Position numbers and translations under genes: made by a program | Assembly: GCF_000265425.1 (NCBI RefSeq) | Contig: NC_018014.1 | Coordinates: 1,612,001 to 1,676,000, forward strand | DNA length: 64,000 bases | DNA from: Terriglobus roseus DSM 18391 | GTDB taxonomy: Bacteria > Acidobacteriota > Terriglobia > Terriglobales > Acidobacteriaceae | Direction: 5' to 3' | Notes under the pieces: model-generated | Told to the model about the DNA's origin: nothing | Databases searched by the model: none | The model's input: the letters and a program-made list of their open reading frames with translations, nothing else | Shown here: piece by piece, positions 18,084 to 26,200 of the stretch | Position numbering within the stretch: position 1 is the stretch's first letter | How the letters are laid out: each line of letters starts with the position of its first letter

Positions 18084-18207
18084 CGCGGCTGATGGCAAGT
18101 TTACCAGTGCGACCGCTGGGATCCGTCGCATGGCAAGGCGAAACAAGGAGGTTGAGCAGGATTGGCGGCCATCCTGCGGGTGATGTTGGCCGTCTACAAT
18201 GACAGCC

Positions 18208-19200
18208 ATGGGCAAGATGACAGTCGTAACGGGTGCTGCGGGCTTTATCGGCCGCAATGTGGTGGCGGAGCTCAACCGCCGCGGACAGACGAACCTGCTG
18301 CTGGTCGACGACCTGGGCACGGACGAGAAATGGAAGAACCTGGTCGGCCTGCAGTATGAAGATCTGCTGCCGATCGATGAGTTCCTGGACCGTATCCACG
18401 GTGTTGGAGTGGAAGAGCTGCCGGAGATCGACGGCATCGTTCACCTGGGTGCGTGCAGCGCGACGACCGAGAAGGACGCGGATTACCTGCTGACGAACAA
18501 CTATGCGTACACGCGCACGCTGTGCCAGTGGGCGCAGGCGCATGGAGCGCGGTTCGTCTACGCATCGAGCGCTGCGACGTATGGCGATGGCGCGCTGGGT
18601 TATGACGACAGCGATGCAGTCACGCCACGGTTGAAGCCGCTGAATATGTACGGCTATTCGAAGCACATGTTCGATCTCTGGGCGCTGCGCAACAACCTTT
18701 ACAGTGGCGCGAATCCTATCGCGGGTCTGAAGTACTTCAATGTCTACGGCCCCCATGAGGACCATAAGGACGACATGCGTTCGGTCGTCCACAAGAGCTT
18801 CGGCCAGGTGGGTACGGGCGAGGGCAAGGTGAAGCTCTTCAAAAGTCATCGGTCCGATTACAAAGACGGCGAGCAGATGCGCGACTTCGTCTACGTGAGG
18901 GACGCAGTTGCAGTGACACTATGGCTGCTGGAGAACCCGGGTATTGGCGGCCTGTTCAACTGCGGCACCGGCATCTCGCGTACGTGGCGCGACCTGGTGA
19001 CGGCTGTTTATGCCGCGATGGGCAAGGAGCCAAAGATCGAATACATTGACATGCCCGAGGGGCTGCGCGATAAGTACCAGTACTACACCGAGGCGAAGCC
19101 CGATAAGCTGCGCGCTGCCGGTTACGACAAGCCGTTTACTACGCTTGAAGACGGCATACGAGACTATGTGAAGAATTACCTGCAGGCGCAGAAGGCATAG
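18208..19200 (+). CDS. hldD: ADP-L-glycero-D-manno-heptose 6-epimerase (330 aa)
   Basis: This extended short-chain dehydrogenase epimerises ADP-heptose at C6, the last step in making the LPS inner-core sugar. Evidence is the NAD-binding TGAAGFIGRNVV, the insert DDLGTDEKWKNLVGL typical of HldD, LGACSATTEKD, the catalytic YGYSKHMFD and KYFNVYGPHEDHK. Start choices are ATG at 18199, 18208 or 18217; 18208 is a compromise with no strong ribosome site for any. It is two bases upstream of gmhA in a (+) operon. Confidence 0.93.
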   Translation: MGKMTVVTGAAGFIGRNVVAELNRRGQTNLLLVDDLGTDEKWKNLVGLQYEDLLPIDEFLDRIHGVGVEELPEIDGIVHLGACSATTEKDADYLLTNNYAYTRTLCQWAQAHGARFVYASSAATYGDGALGYDDSDAVTPRLKPLNMYGYSKHMFDLWALRNNLYSGANPIAGLKYFNVYGPHEDHKDDMRSVVHKSFGQVGTGEGKVKLFKSHRSDYKDGEQMRDFVYVRDAVAVTLWLLENPGIGGLFNCGTGISRTWRDLVTAVYAAMGKEPKIEYIDMPEGLRDKYQYYTEAKPDKLRAAGYDKPFTTLEDGIRDYVKNYLQAQKA

Positions 19201-19202
19201 GG

Positions 19203-19823
19203 ATGGCTGACGCTTCCATCGACCAAGACGTTTCGATCTTCCAACACAATGTGTCGGAGTCTCTCCTAATCCTGCAGTCGCTCCGGAAGTTGGAGCCGCA
19301 GGTCGAGCGGGCGGCAAAGCTGCTGGCCGACGCGCTGTTGAGCGGCAAGAAGCTGCTGGCCTGTGGCAACGGCGGTTCTGCTGCGGATGCTTCGCACCTG
19401 ACGACAGAGTTTGTCGTGCGCTACCAAGCAGACCGGCGTCCCTATCCTGCGATCAGCTTCACGACGAACGGCGGCGATCTGACGGCATGCGGCAACGATT
19501 ACGGCTTCGACGAGATCTTTGCGCGGCAGGTGAGGGCGTTCGGACATAAGGGCGATGTGCTCTTCGCCTTCACGACAAGCGGCAACAGTGAAAACGTGCT
19601 GCGCGCGTTGTTGACTGCCAAGGATACCGGTGTGTCTACGGTTGCATTCCTCGGCCGCGACGGCGGCAGTTCCAGCGGCATTGCAGATGTTGAGTTCCTG
19701 GTGGAGCATGGCGTGACGGCCCGCATCCAGGAGGCACATAAGCTGTTGCTCCACACCATCTGTGAGCTGGTTGAGGTGCGGCTGCATGCTGCGGCCAACG
19801 CCGGTCATCAGCCCCTGACCTAA
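19203..19823 (+). CDS. gmhA: D-sedoheptulose-7-phosphate isomerase (206 aa)
   Basis: This SIS-domain isomerase converts sedoheptulose 7-phosphate to D-glycero-D-manno-heptose 7-phosphate, the first step of heptose synthesis. Signatures are LACGNGGSAADASHLTTEFV, the LTACGNDYGFDEIF segment, FTTSGNSENVLRALL, the zinc/active-site glutamate-histidine pair in IQEAHKLLLHTICELVE. It begins two bases after hldD, so the genes are translationally linked. The other two steps (HldE-type kinase and adenylyltransferase, GmhB) are not found in the window. Confidence 0.93.
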   Translation: MADASIDQDVSIFQHNVSESLLILQSLRKLEPQVERAAKLLADALLSGKKLLACGNGGSAADASHLTTEFVVRYQADRRPYPAISFTTNGGDLTACGNDYGFDEIFARQVRAFGHKGDVLFAFTTSGNSENVLRALLTAKDTGVSTVAFLGRDGGSSSGIADVEFLVEHGVTARIQEAHKLLLHTICELVEVRLHAAANAGHQPLT

Positions 19824-19851
19824 GAAAACAGCATTAAGGACTTACGATCGC

Positions 19852-20763
19852 ATGAGCATTCGCATTGGCATTGACCTGGGCGGCACCAAGATTGAGGGCC
19901 GCGCCTTTGACGCACACGGACAAGAGATCGACCGGCTTCGCGTGCCGACACCTCGTGAGGACTATTCCGGCACGATCGACGCCATCGTCGATGTGGCGCG
20001 CTCACTTGAGGTGCGCGCAGGCGAGCAGGGAACGGTCGGTGTCGGCATCCCCGGATCGGTGGTGCGTTCGACCGGCCTGGTGAAGAATGCGAACTCGACG
20101 TGGCTGAACGGGCGCGCCATTGAGGTGGACCTGACGAAGCGCATGGGCCGCGAGGTCCGTTGTGCGAACGATGCCAACTGCCTGGCTGTGTCTGAAGCTA
20201 CGGATGGTGCGGGCGCCGGGTACGGTGTGGTCTTCGGTGTGATTGTCGGCACGGGCTGCGGCGGTGGTATCTCCATCAACGGACGTGTCCACAATGGACC
20301 GAACGGCCTGGCTGGCGAGTGGGGACACAATCCGCTGCCACGACAGACCGAGGCGGAGTGGCCCGGGCCGGTCTGCTATTGCGGCAGGCTGAGCTGCATT
20401 GAGATGTGGTGTTGCGGTACGGGGCTGGAGCGGGACTTTCGCACGGTGACAGGCCGAGTGATGCGTGGACCGGAGATTGTTGCGGCGAGTGAGGCAGGCG
20501 ATGCCGATGCCGAGGCTGCGATTGTGCGGCTGGAAGACCGGCTGGCGAAGAGCCTTGCAACGATCTATAACTCGCTGGACCCGGACTGTATTGTGCTGGG
20601 TGGCGGTCTGTCGCAGTTGGACCGGCTGTACACGAACCTGCCGCCGTTGATCTCCACCTATACGTTTGGCGGTCCGGTGGAGACGCCGATCAAGAAGGCC
20701 GTGCATGGCGATGCGAGCGGTGTTCGTGGGGCTGCGTGGTTGTGGCCGGCGGCTACGGATTAG
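19852..20763 (+). CDS. ROK family sugar kinase (303 aa)
   Basis: This is an ASKHA-fold hexose kinase of the ROK family. The phosphate loop is GIDLGGTKIEG, the catalytic aspartate is in CANDANCLA, the substrate motif is GLAGEWGHNPL, and the zinc motif CYCGRLSCIEMW is complete. Fructokinase/Mak-type enzymes are the closest style. It lies 28 bases after gmhA and ends the operon at a hairpin, so a substrate linked to heptose or sedoheptulose metabolism is possible but only inferred from position. The length is normal for the family. Confidence 0.88.
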   Translation: MSIRIGIDLGGTKIEGRAFDAHGQEIDRLRVPTPREDYSGTIDAIVDVARSLEVRAGEQGTVGVGIPGSVVRSTGLVKNANSTWLNGRAIEVDLTKRMGREVRCANDANCLAVSEATDGAGAGYGVVFGVIVGTGCGGGISINGRVHNGPNGLAGEWGHNPLPRQTEAEWPGPVCYCGRLSCIEMWCCGTGLERDFRTVTGRVMRGPEIVAASEAGDADAEAAIVRLEDRLAKSLATIYNSLDPDCIVLGGGLSQLDRLYTNLPPLISTYTFGGPVETPIKKAVHGDASGVRGAAWLWPAATD

Positions 20764-20792
20764 GGCTGGCTCGTGGTGATTCGAAGCAAAGA

Positions 20793-20819
20793 AAATCCCG
20801 TCGCTTAGCGGCGGGATTT
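20793..20819. terminator. Hairpin terminator after the heptose operon
   Basis: Bases 20793-20804 (AAATCCCGTCGC) pair with 20808-20819 with one G-T wobble and a 3-base loop, followed by CTTTTG on the plus strand. It closes hldD-gmhA-ROK and may also serve the convergent CYCXC gene. Confidence 0.8.
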
Positions 20820-20892
20820 CTTTTGTGGCGTGTCTGGTTCGAGCTGCAGGGTTCGCATCGTTGGATACGATGCAGATGCCCAGAACGATTGA

Positions 20893-20922
20893 GCCCACAT
20901 CCCTTCAGGATTTGGGGCACCC
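20893..20922. repeat. Intergenic repeat remnant ending GGGGCACCC
   Basis: A short copy of the window's dispersed repeat: a GCCCACATCC arm and a 3' arm TTTGGGGCACCC ending at 20922, between the convergent ROK kinase and CYCXC genes. It is degenerate compared with the copies at 21436, 27663 and 54772. Confidence 0.5.
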
Positions 20923-20940
20923 GCTACACGTTGTTATCGC

Positions 20941-21387
20941 TTAGAGTGTTGCGTGTTCGAGGTCCACGTTGAGCCAGGAGCCCTTTTCGATGGCTGCGCG
21001 GATCTGCGCGGGTGTCTTGCCGAGCTTGGTCTGCTGGTAGGCGAAGACTGCTTCCTTCATGCAGGTGGAGCACTCTGCGCCGTGGAGGCCTTCGAAGCAG
21101 CTATGCAGGCTGTTGTGACCCATGGACTGGTCGCAGCGGCAGTAGCAGGGCATCTGGTGCAGGACGGGCTGGATCTTTGCGGCCATCTTGTATGCCGTGA
21201 CCTGGTACGGGTGCGAGAAGTAGACGCCCGTGGTCTGTGCGCCGGCGAGGACGGGCGGCAGCGGCTTGGAGGGCGCGCCGTTGTTGTAGGCCGGGATGTC
21301 CGCGGATGGGTTGGACCACTGCGCGCAGGCGGCGACGGTGAGGAGGGAGACAGCAAGTAGCGGCAGCAAGCGCTTCATGTCTTTCAT
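20941..21387 (-). CDS. CYCXC-family lipoprotein (148 aa)
   Basis: This small predicted lipoprotein (signal peptide with lipobox LTVAAC) belongs to the PCYCGC/CYCXC group, some members of which are selenoproteins. The core motif reads PCYCRC, followed by a second cysteine set in HSCFEGLHGAECSTCMKEA. In family terms such cysteine sets suggest metal or redox binding; no activity is known to me. I chose the ATG at 21387 (AGGA 5 bases upstream); ATG 21378 is the alternative. The spacing PCYC-C and C-x8-C-x2-C looks intact. Confidence 0.8.
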   Translation of the reverse strand: MKDMKRLLPLLAVSLLTVAACAQWSNPSADIPAYNNGAPSKPLPPVLAGAQTTGVYFSHPYQVTAYKMAAKIQPVLHQMPCYCRCDQSMGHNSLHSCFEGLHGAECSTCMKEAVFAYQQTKLGKTPAQIRAAIEKGSWLNVDLEHATL

Positions 21388-21435
21388 GATAATCCTGCGG
21401 GCGGGCCGTGGGATATCTGGAGTCATTTGGCATGA

Positions 21436-21488
21436 GGGTCGCGCTTCGCGCGATAGCCCGCCCTTTGCTTCGCAAAGAATGGGCACCC
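21436..21488. repeat. Dispersed palindromic repeat copy
   Basis: It starts with GGTCGCGCTTCGCGCGAT (identical to a copy at 54854), then a hairpin CTTTGC-TTC-GCAAAG, and ends GGGCACCC at 21488. It lies in the leader of the CYCXC gene. It resembles REP/MITE-type intergenic elements. Confidence 0.75.
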
Positions 21489-21516
21489 AAGATTTAAGCG
21501 GAAGGCATTTCCGAGC

Positions 21517-21554
21517 AAAAAAAAGCCCGTATCGACGATTACCGCCGATACGGG
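21517..21554 (-). terminator. Intrinsic terminator downstream of glmU
   Basis: CCCGTATCG (21526-21534) pairs with CGATACGGG (21546-21554). On the minus strand the stem is followed by eight U (complement of 21524-21517), a textbook intrinsic terminator 170 bases past glmU. Confidence 0.88.
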
Positions 21555-21720
21555 GGAGGCCAGTGACGCAACTTGTAGCGGGAGGGAGTTACTCAACCTT
21601 CCGCAGAACCTTTGGGCAACCTCGCCCACACACAGTATGACGCAGATGCGGGTCTGGAGTTGCTGTCTTTTACGTAAAAATGCAGAAATATATAAAAAAC
21701 AATAGAAATGGCCGAGTTTG
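21517..21720 (-). ncRNA. Glm-U 3' region: possible small RNA or long 3' UTR with terminator
   Basis: This 335-base gene-free stretch (21388-21723) holds the repeat at 21436 and, on the minus strand after glmU, an A/T-rich patch (about 21670-21712) followed by about 120 bases of GC-rich, structured-looking sequence. It ends in a hairpin and eight U residues at 21517-21554. Either glmU has a long structured 3' UTR or a separate small RNA is transcribed from near 21700. I do not recognise an RNA family; tmRNA, SRP RNA and RNase P hallmarks are not evident. Confidence 0.3.
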
Positions 21721-21723
21721 ACG

Positions 21724-23160
21724 TCAGCTGCCGTTGCCGTCTGCGAGCCTGGCGGCGGCTCGTCTGTCGGCGGCCCAGCCCGGTTTGGTGACCTGACGGG
21801 CTCGGCCCAGGGCGAGTGCGCCGGTGGGCACGTCGTCCGTAATGCTTGATCCTGCAGCAACATACGAGCCGCTGGCGAGCGTAACGGGAGCGATCAGGGT
21901 GGAGTCCGAGCCTACGAACACACCGTCGCCGATGGTGGTGCGGTGCTTGTTCACGCCGTCGTAGTTACAGGTGATGACGCCTGCGCCGATGTTGGAGCCT
22001 GCGCCGATGATGGCATCGCCCAGGTAGGCGAGGTGGTTGGCCTTCGAGCCTTCGCCGAGGTTTGTCTTTTTAGTTTCGACGAAGTTGCCGACGTGGGCGC
22101 GTGCGCCGATCAGGCTTTCAGGACGCAGGTGGGCGTAGGGACCGAGTTGCGCGCCGTCGCCGACGGTGGAGTCGGTGAGGATGCAGCCGTTGCGGACGAG
22201 GACGCCTTCGCCGAGGGTGCAGCTCTCAATGACGGAGTAGGAGCGGATGCGGCAGTTGGGGCCGATGGTGGTGTTGCCGAGGAGCTGGACGAAGGGTTCG
22301 ATGATGGTGTCGGCAGCGATCTGGACGGACGCGTCGATGACCGTGGTGTCGGGGCGGAAGATGGTGACGCCGGCGGCCATGAGGCGGTTGGCGGTGCGTG
22401 CGCGGAAGCTGGCGTCGAGGTGCATCATCTCCGCAATGGTGTTGGCGCCGAGGACTTCGTCGACGGAGTCTGCTGCGATGGCGACGACGCGCTCGTTGTC
22501 ATTGACGAGCATGCCGGCGACGTCGGTGAGGTAGAACTCGCCGGCGCTGTTGGTGTTGGCGAGGCGGCCGAGACGGTCGAAGAGGGCGGTGGTGCGGAAG
22601 GCGTAGATTCCGCTGTTGATCTCGCGGAGGCGCTCGGGCGTGGCGAGCTGGTCTTCGGTGAGTGACTTCTGTTCGACGATGCCTGCGACGTCTTCGGTGC
22701 CGTCCTGCTTGCGGAGGACGCGGCCGTAGCCGGTGGGGTCGGGCGGAATGGCGGTGAGGATGGTCATCGCTGCGTCCTGCTCGATGTGCGTATTGCGCAG
22801 GGCGGCGATGGTCTCCGGCCGGATCAGCGGTACGTCGCCGGAGAGAACGATGAGGTGGGTGGGCGGCTGTGTGCCGGTCTCGGCGTACCAGTCGCGGACG
22901 CACTGCAGAGCGTGGCCGGTGCCGAGCTGCTGTGGCTGCAGGACGAAGCGGACGCCGGTGGGCTGGGCCGCGGCCTGGACCTGTGCGGCCTGATGGCCGA
23001 CGACGACGAGGATGTCGTGGGCGGAGACCTGGGTTTTCGCGGCTTCAATGACGTGGAGCAGGAGCGCTTTGCCGCCGACGGCGTGGAGAACTTTGGGACG
23101 GGCGCTCTTCAGCCGGGTGCCTTTGCCCGCGGCCATGATGACGATGCCGAACTGACTCAT
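21724..23160 (-). CDS. glmU: Bifunctional UDP-GlcNAc pyrophosphorylase / GlcN-1-P acetyltransferase (478 aa)
   Basis: The enzyme makes UDP-N-acetylglucosamine for peptidoglycan and LPS. The N-terminal nucleotidyltransferase shows IVIMAAGKGTRLKSARPKVLH and LSGDVPLIRPETI. The C-terminal left-handed beta-helix shows hexapeptide repeats, HVGNFVETKKTNLGEGSKAN, LGDAIIGAGSNIGAGVITCN and the YDGVNKHRTTIGDG tract. The ATG at 23160 starts the conserved MSQFGIVIMAAG; a longer reading to 23256 is unsupported. It feeds UDP-GlcNAc to MurA, encoded 12 kb away. Confidence 0.95.
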   Translation of the reverse strand: MSQFGIVIMAAGKGTRLKSARPKVLHAVGGKALLLHVIEAAKTQVSAHDILVVVGHQAAQVQAAAQPTGVRFVLQPQQLGTGHALQCVRDWYAETGTQPPTHLIVLSGDVPLIRPETIAALRNTHIEQDAAMTILTAIPPDPTGYGRVLRKQDGTEDVAGIVEQKSLTEDQLATPERLREINSGIYAFRTTALFDRLGRLANTNSAGEFYLTDVAGMLVNDNERVVAIAADSVDEVLGANTIAEMMHLDASFRARTANRLMAAGVTIFRPDTTVIDASVQIAADTIIEPFVQLLGNTTIGPNCRIRSYSVIESCTLGEGVLVRNGCILTDSTVGDGAQLGPYAHLRPESLIGARAHVGNFVETKKTNLGEGSKANHLAYLGDAIIGAGSNIGAGVITCNYDGVNKHRTTIGDGVFVGSDSTLIAPVTLASGSYVAAGSSITDDVPTGALALGRARQVTKPGWAADRRAAARLADGNGS

Positions 23161-23292
23161 GCACCTGATGCTACGACGAAGGCGGGTGAGCGTGTTGTGG
23201 TGAAGGTTAGAGAAAATTCCCAGAGTGGTAAATGCCCTGAACGTGGTGCTTGCCAAGTGGTGTTTCGCAGGGGAGACTTAGTCGTCACCCCT

Positions 23293-26200
23293 ATGATTTC
23301 TATGATGTTGTTCCGCCGCGTAGCCGGCCAAGCGTGTTGCTCTGTCCGCGTTGTTGCGGCCATTTCGTTGCTGATGGGTTCGGCTGGATATGCGGCGGCT
23401 CAGGCTGGTGCGAGTCTGGATGCTGCCAGTGAAAGGGCGGCTTTGCCGTCCCTTCGACAGGCGCTGCCGGCGGGCGGCGGTGTGGCGGGCGATCTGCCAG
23501 CGTCGCAGCCGGTGCCTGCGGTGACGGTGGAGTTGAAGCGCAGCGCGGCGCAGCAGGCCGACCTGGATGCTTACCTGAAGTCGGTGCGGACGCAGGGTTC
23601 GGCGGAGTATCACCACTGGCTTACGCCGGAACAGTTTGCAGCGCGGTTTGCGCCCACGGCGACGGAGGTTGCGCCGGTGACGGCTTGGCTGGCGACGCAG
23701 GGATTGCAGGTGCAGTCGGTGTCTGCAGGCGGCATGCGATTGACTGCGAGTGGAACGGCGGCGCAGGTGGCGTCGGCGTTTGGTGTGCGGCTGCAGCGGT
23801 ATGCGTTGCCGACGGGAGATCGTGTTGCGGTGGATGGCACGCCGACGGTGCCGGGGTCGTTGGCGGCTGCGGTGCTGGCGGTGGGTGGGCTGGACCAGAG
23901 TGCGGCGACGAGCAGCGATGCGGTTGCGGGACTTGAGGCGGCGATCGATGCAAATACAGCAGCGGTGGTGCCTGTCGATCTGACGGGGACAAGTGCGAGT
24001 GTCGAAGAGCTGAACGCGGTACTGGAGCAGGCGAGTGCGCAGGGCCAGACGGTGGTGTTGCAGCATGTGACTGCGAAGGAGTTGCCGGCGCGGGCACTGG
24101 TGCTGGTTTCCGGCGCCTCGTCTGCCGCAGACGCTGCGGATGTCACGGCTACTCCGAGGCCAGATTGGCAGGTAGCCGAGGGATTGCCTGCGGATCAACT
24201 GCGGGCGATGCCGGATGCGGCGGTGGCGGATGCAAGTGCATTGACGGCGGCGTTGCAGCAGGTGGTGACTAAGGCTGCGGCCCGGCAGGGCGAGGTGGCT
24301 GCGACGTTCTACACGCTGGCCTCGGCGAAGGGTGTCTTTACGCATGCGGACTCGACGGTGCCGGTGGGTGCGTGGAGCGCTGCGGATGGCCTGGGGACGG
24401 TCGATCCTGTTGCGCTGGTGAAGGCGTGGCCGTTTGGCGTGACATCGCCGAACAGCACGACGATTGCGCTCTCAAACCACGTGGTCACGCATGGCTCGAA
24501 CATTACGCTGACGGCGACGGTGACGGGCAGTAATGGGACGCCGACGGGAACGGTGAGCTTTGGCAGCAGCCAGGGTGGGACGCTGGGGTCGGTGGCGCTG
24601 GATGCGAGCGGTGTTGCGACTTACTCGGTCAGTACGCTGGCTGGCGGGCAGTATGGGTTTTTCGGGACGTATAGCGGCGACAACACGTATGCGTCGACGA
24701 CGACGAATATCGATACGGCTACGGTGAACCCGGAGGCGGCGAGGATCGTTGCCGCGATGAGTGGTTCGCCGGCGGTGGGTACGGTGATGCCGGTGACGGT
24801 GACGGTGTCGTCGCCGAGCGGCGTGGGTACGCCGACGGGATCGGTGATGGTGTATCCGTATGGGTCGGCGGTGAGTGCGAATACGTATACGGGGACTCTG
24901 GTGGCGGGCGCTGTGGGGAGCGCGAGTGCGACGGTAAGCGTGCCGGCGAGCAATGTGGGTTCGTTTACGTTTCAGGCGAATTGCACGGCGAATGCCAGCT
25001 TCTCTTGCGGTAGTCCGCAGGCTTTCAGTGTGACGGTTGGAAAGGGTGCTCCTGCGTTTTCGCTTACGCAGACGGGATCGGCGACTGCGGCGGTGTTGAC
25101 GGCTACGGCTGCTGTGCCTGCGGGCGCTGGGACGGGAACGGTTGCGCCGACGGGCAGTGTTCAGTTTCTGGATAACGGGGCTGTGATCGGGAATGGGACG
25201 CTGAGTAGTTCTGGTGTGGCTACTTATAGCGGCGCGCTGGGCGGTGGGGCGACGCACCTGGTGACGGCGGCCTATGTGGGCGATGGGAACTACAACTCTG
25301 CGACGGCTACGGCGAATGCGACGGTGAAGGTGACGCCGCGGGTGACGCTTTCGGTGGTGACGGCTGGGAGCAGCTTGTCGGCGGTGGTGGCGCCGCCTTC
25401 GGGTACTTCGACGACGCCGACGGGGACGGTGCAGTTTCTGCTGGGGGCTGCGGCGCTGGGTTCGGGAGCGGTGAATTCGGCTGGTGTGGCTACTTTCAGC
25501 GGGACTTATGGGAGCGGCGTTTTGACGGCGGTTTATGGGGGCGATGGAAGCTTCAACACCGCTTCTTCGAATGCGATCGATACGGCTAAGGTCTTGCCGA
25601 CGGTTGCGCTGGTGAAGACGAGTACGGATAGTGCGGCGAATACCGTGGCTTTGAGTGCGACGGTGATGAACGGGACGGGTGTTGCTACGACGGCGACGGG
25701 GACGATGTCGTTCCTGGATGGGACGACCGCTGTGGGGACCGGGACGGTTACGGGTGGCGTGGCGAGTTTCAGCGGTTCGCTGGCGGCTGGTGCTTCGGCT
25801 CTTGCGGTGGGGCGGTTGCGTGCGCAGGCTACGGTGATCACGACGCATTCGTTGACGGCGGTTTATAGCGGAGATACGAATTTCAATGCGGCTACTTCGA
25901 ATGCCGTTACGGCGAACGCAACGACGACTTTGATTACTACGAGTACGTCGCTTAGTTCTTCGAGTGGTTATAGCGGGCCTTATGGGACTGCGTTCTCACT
26001 CATCTCGGTGATTACGCCTTCGAGTTATGTGACGGCGGGTACCGCGCCTACGGGGACGATCACGATCCTGGATGGGGGAGTTGCGGTTGGTACGGGGACT
26101 TTGAGCGCCGGGACGGCGACGGTTGCCGTTTCTACGCTGACGGTGGGGACGCATTCGCTGACGGCGATGTATGGCGGGGACGCCAACTATGCTGCGAGCA

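Noticed and set aside
24472..25848. Long open frame on the minus strand inside the Ig-repeat gene
   Set aside because: Arg/His-rich, low-complexity translation of a GC-rich repeat; it is a shadow of the true gene on the plus strand with no ribosome site or domain.
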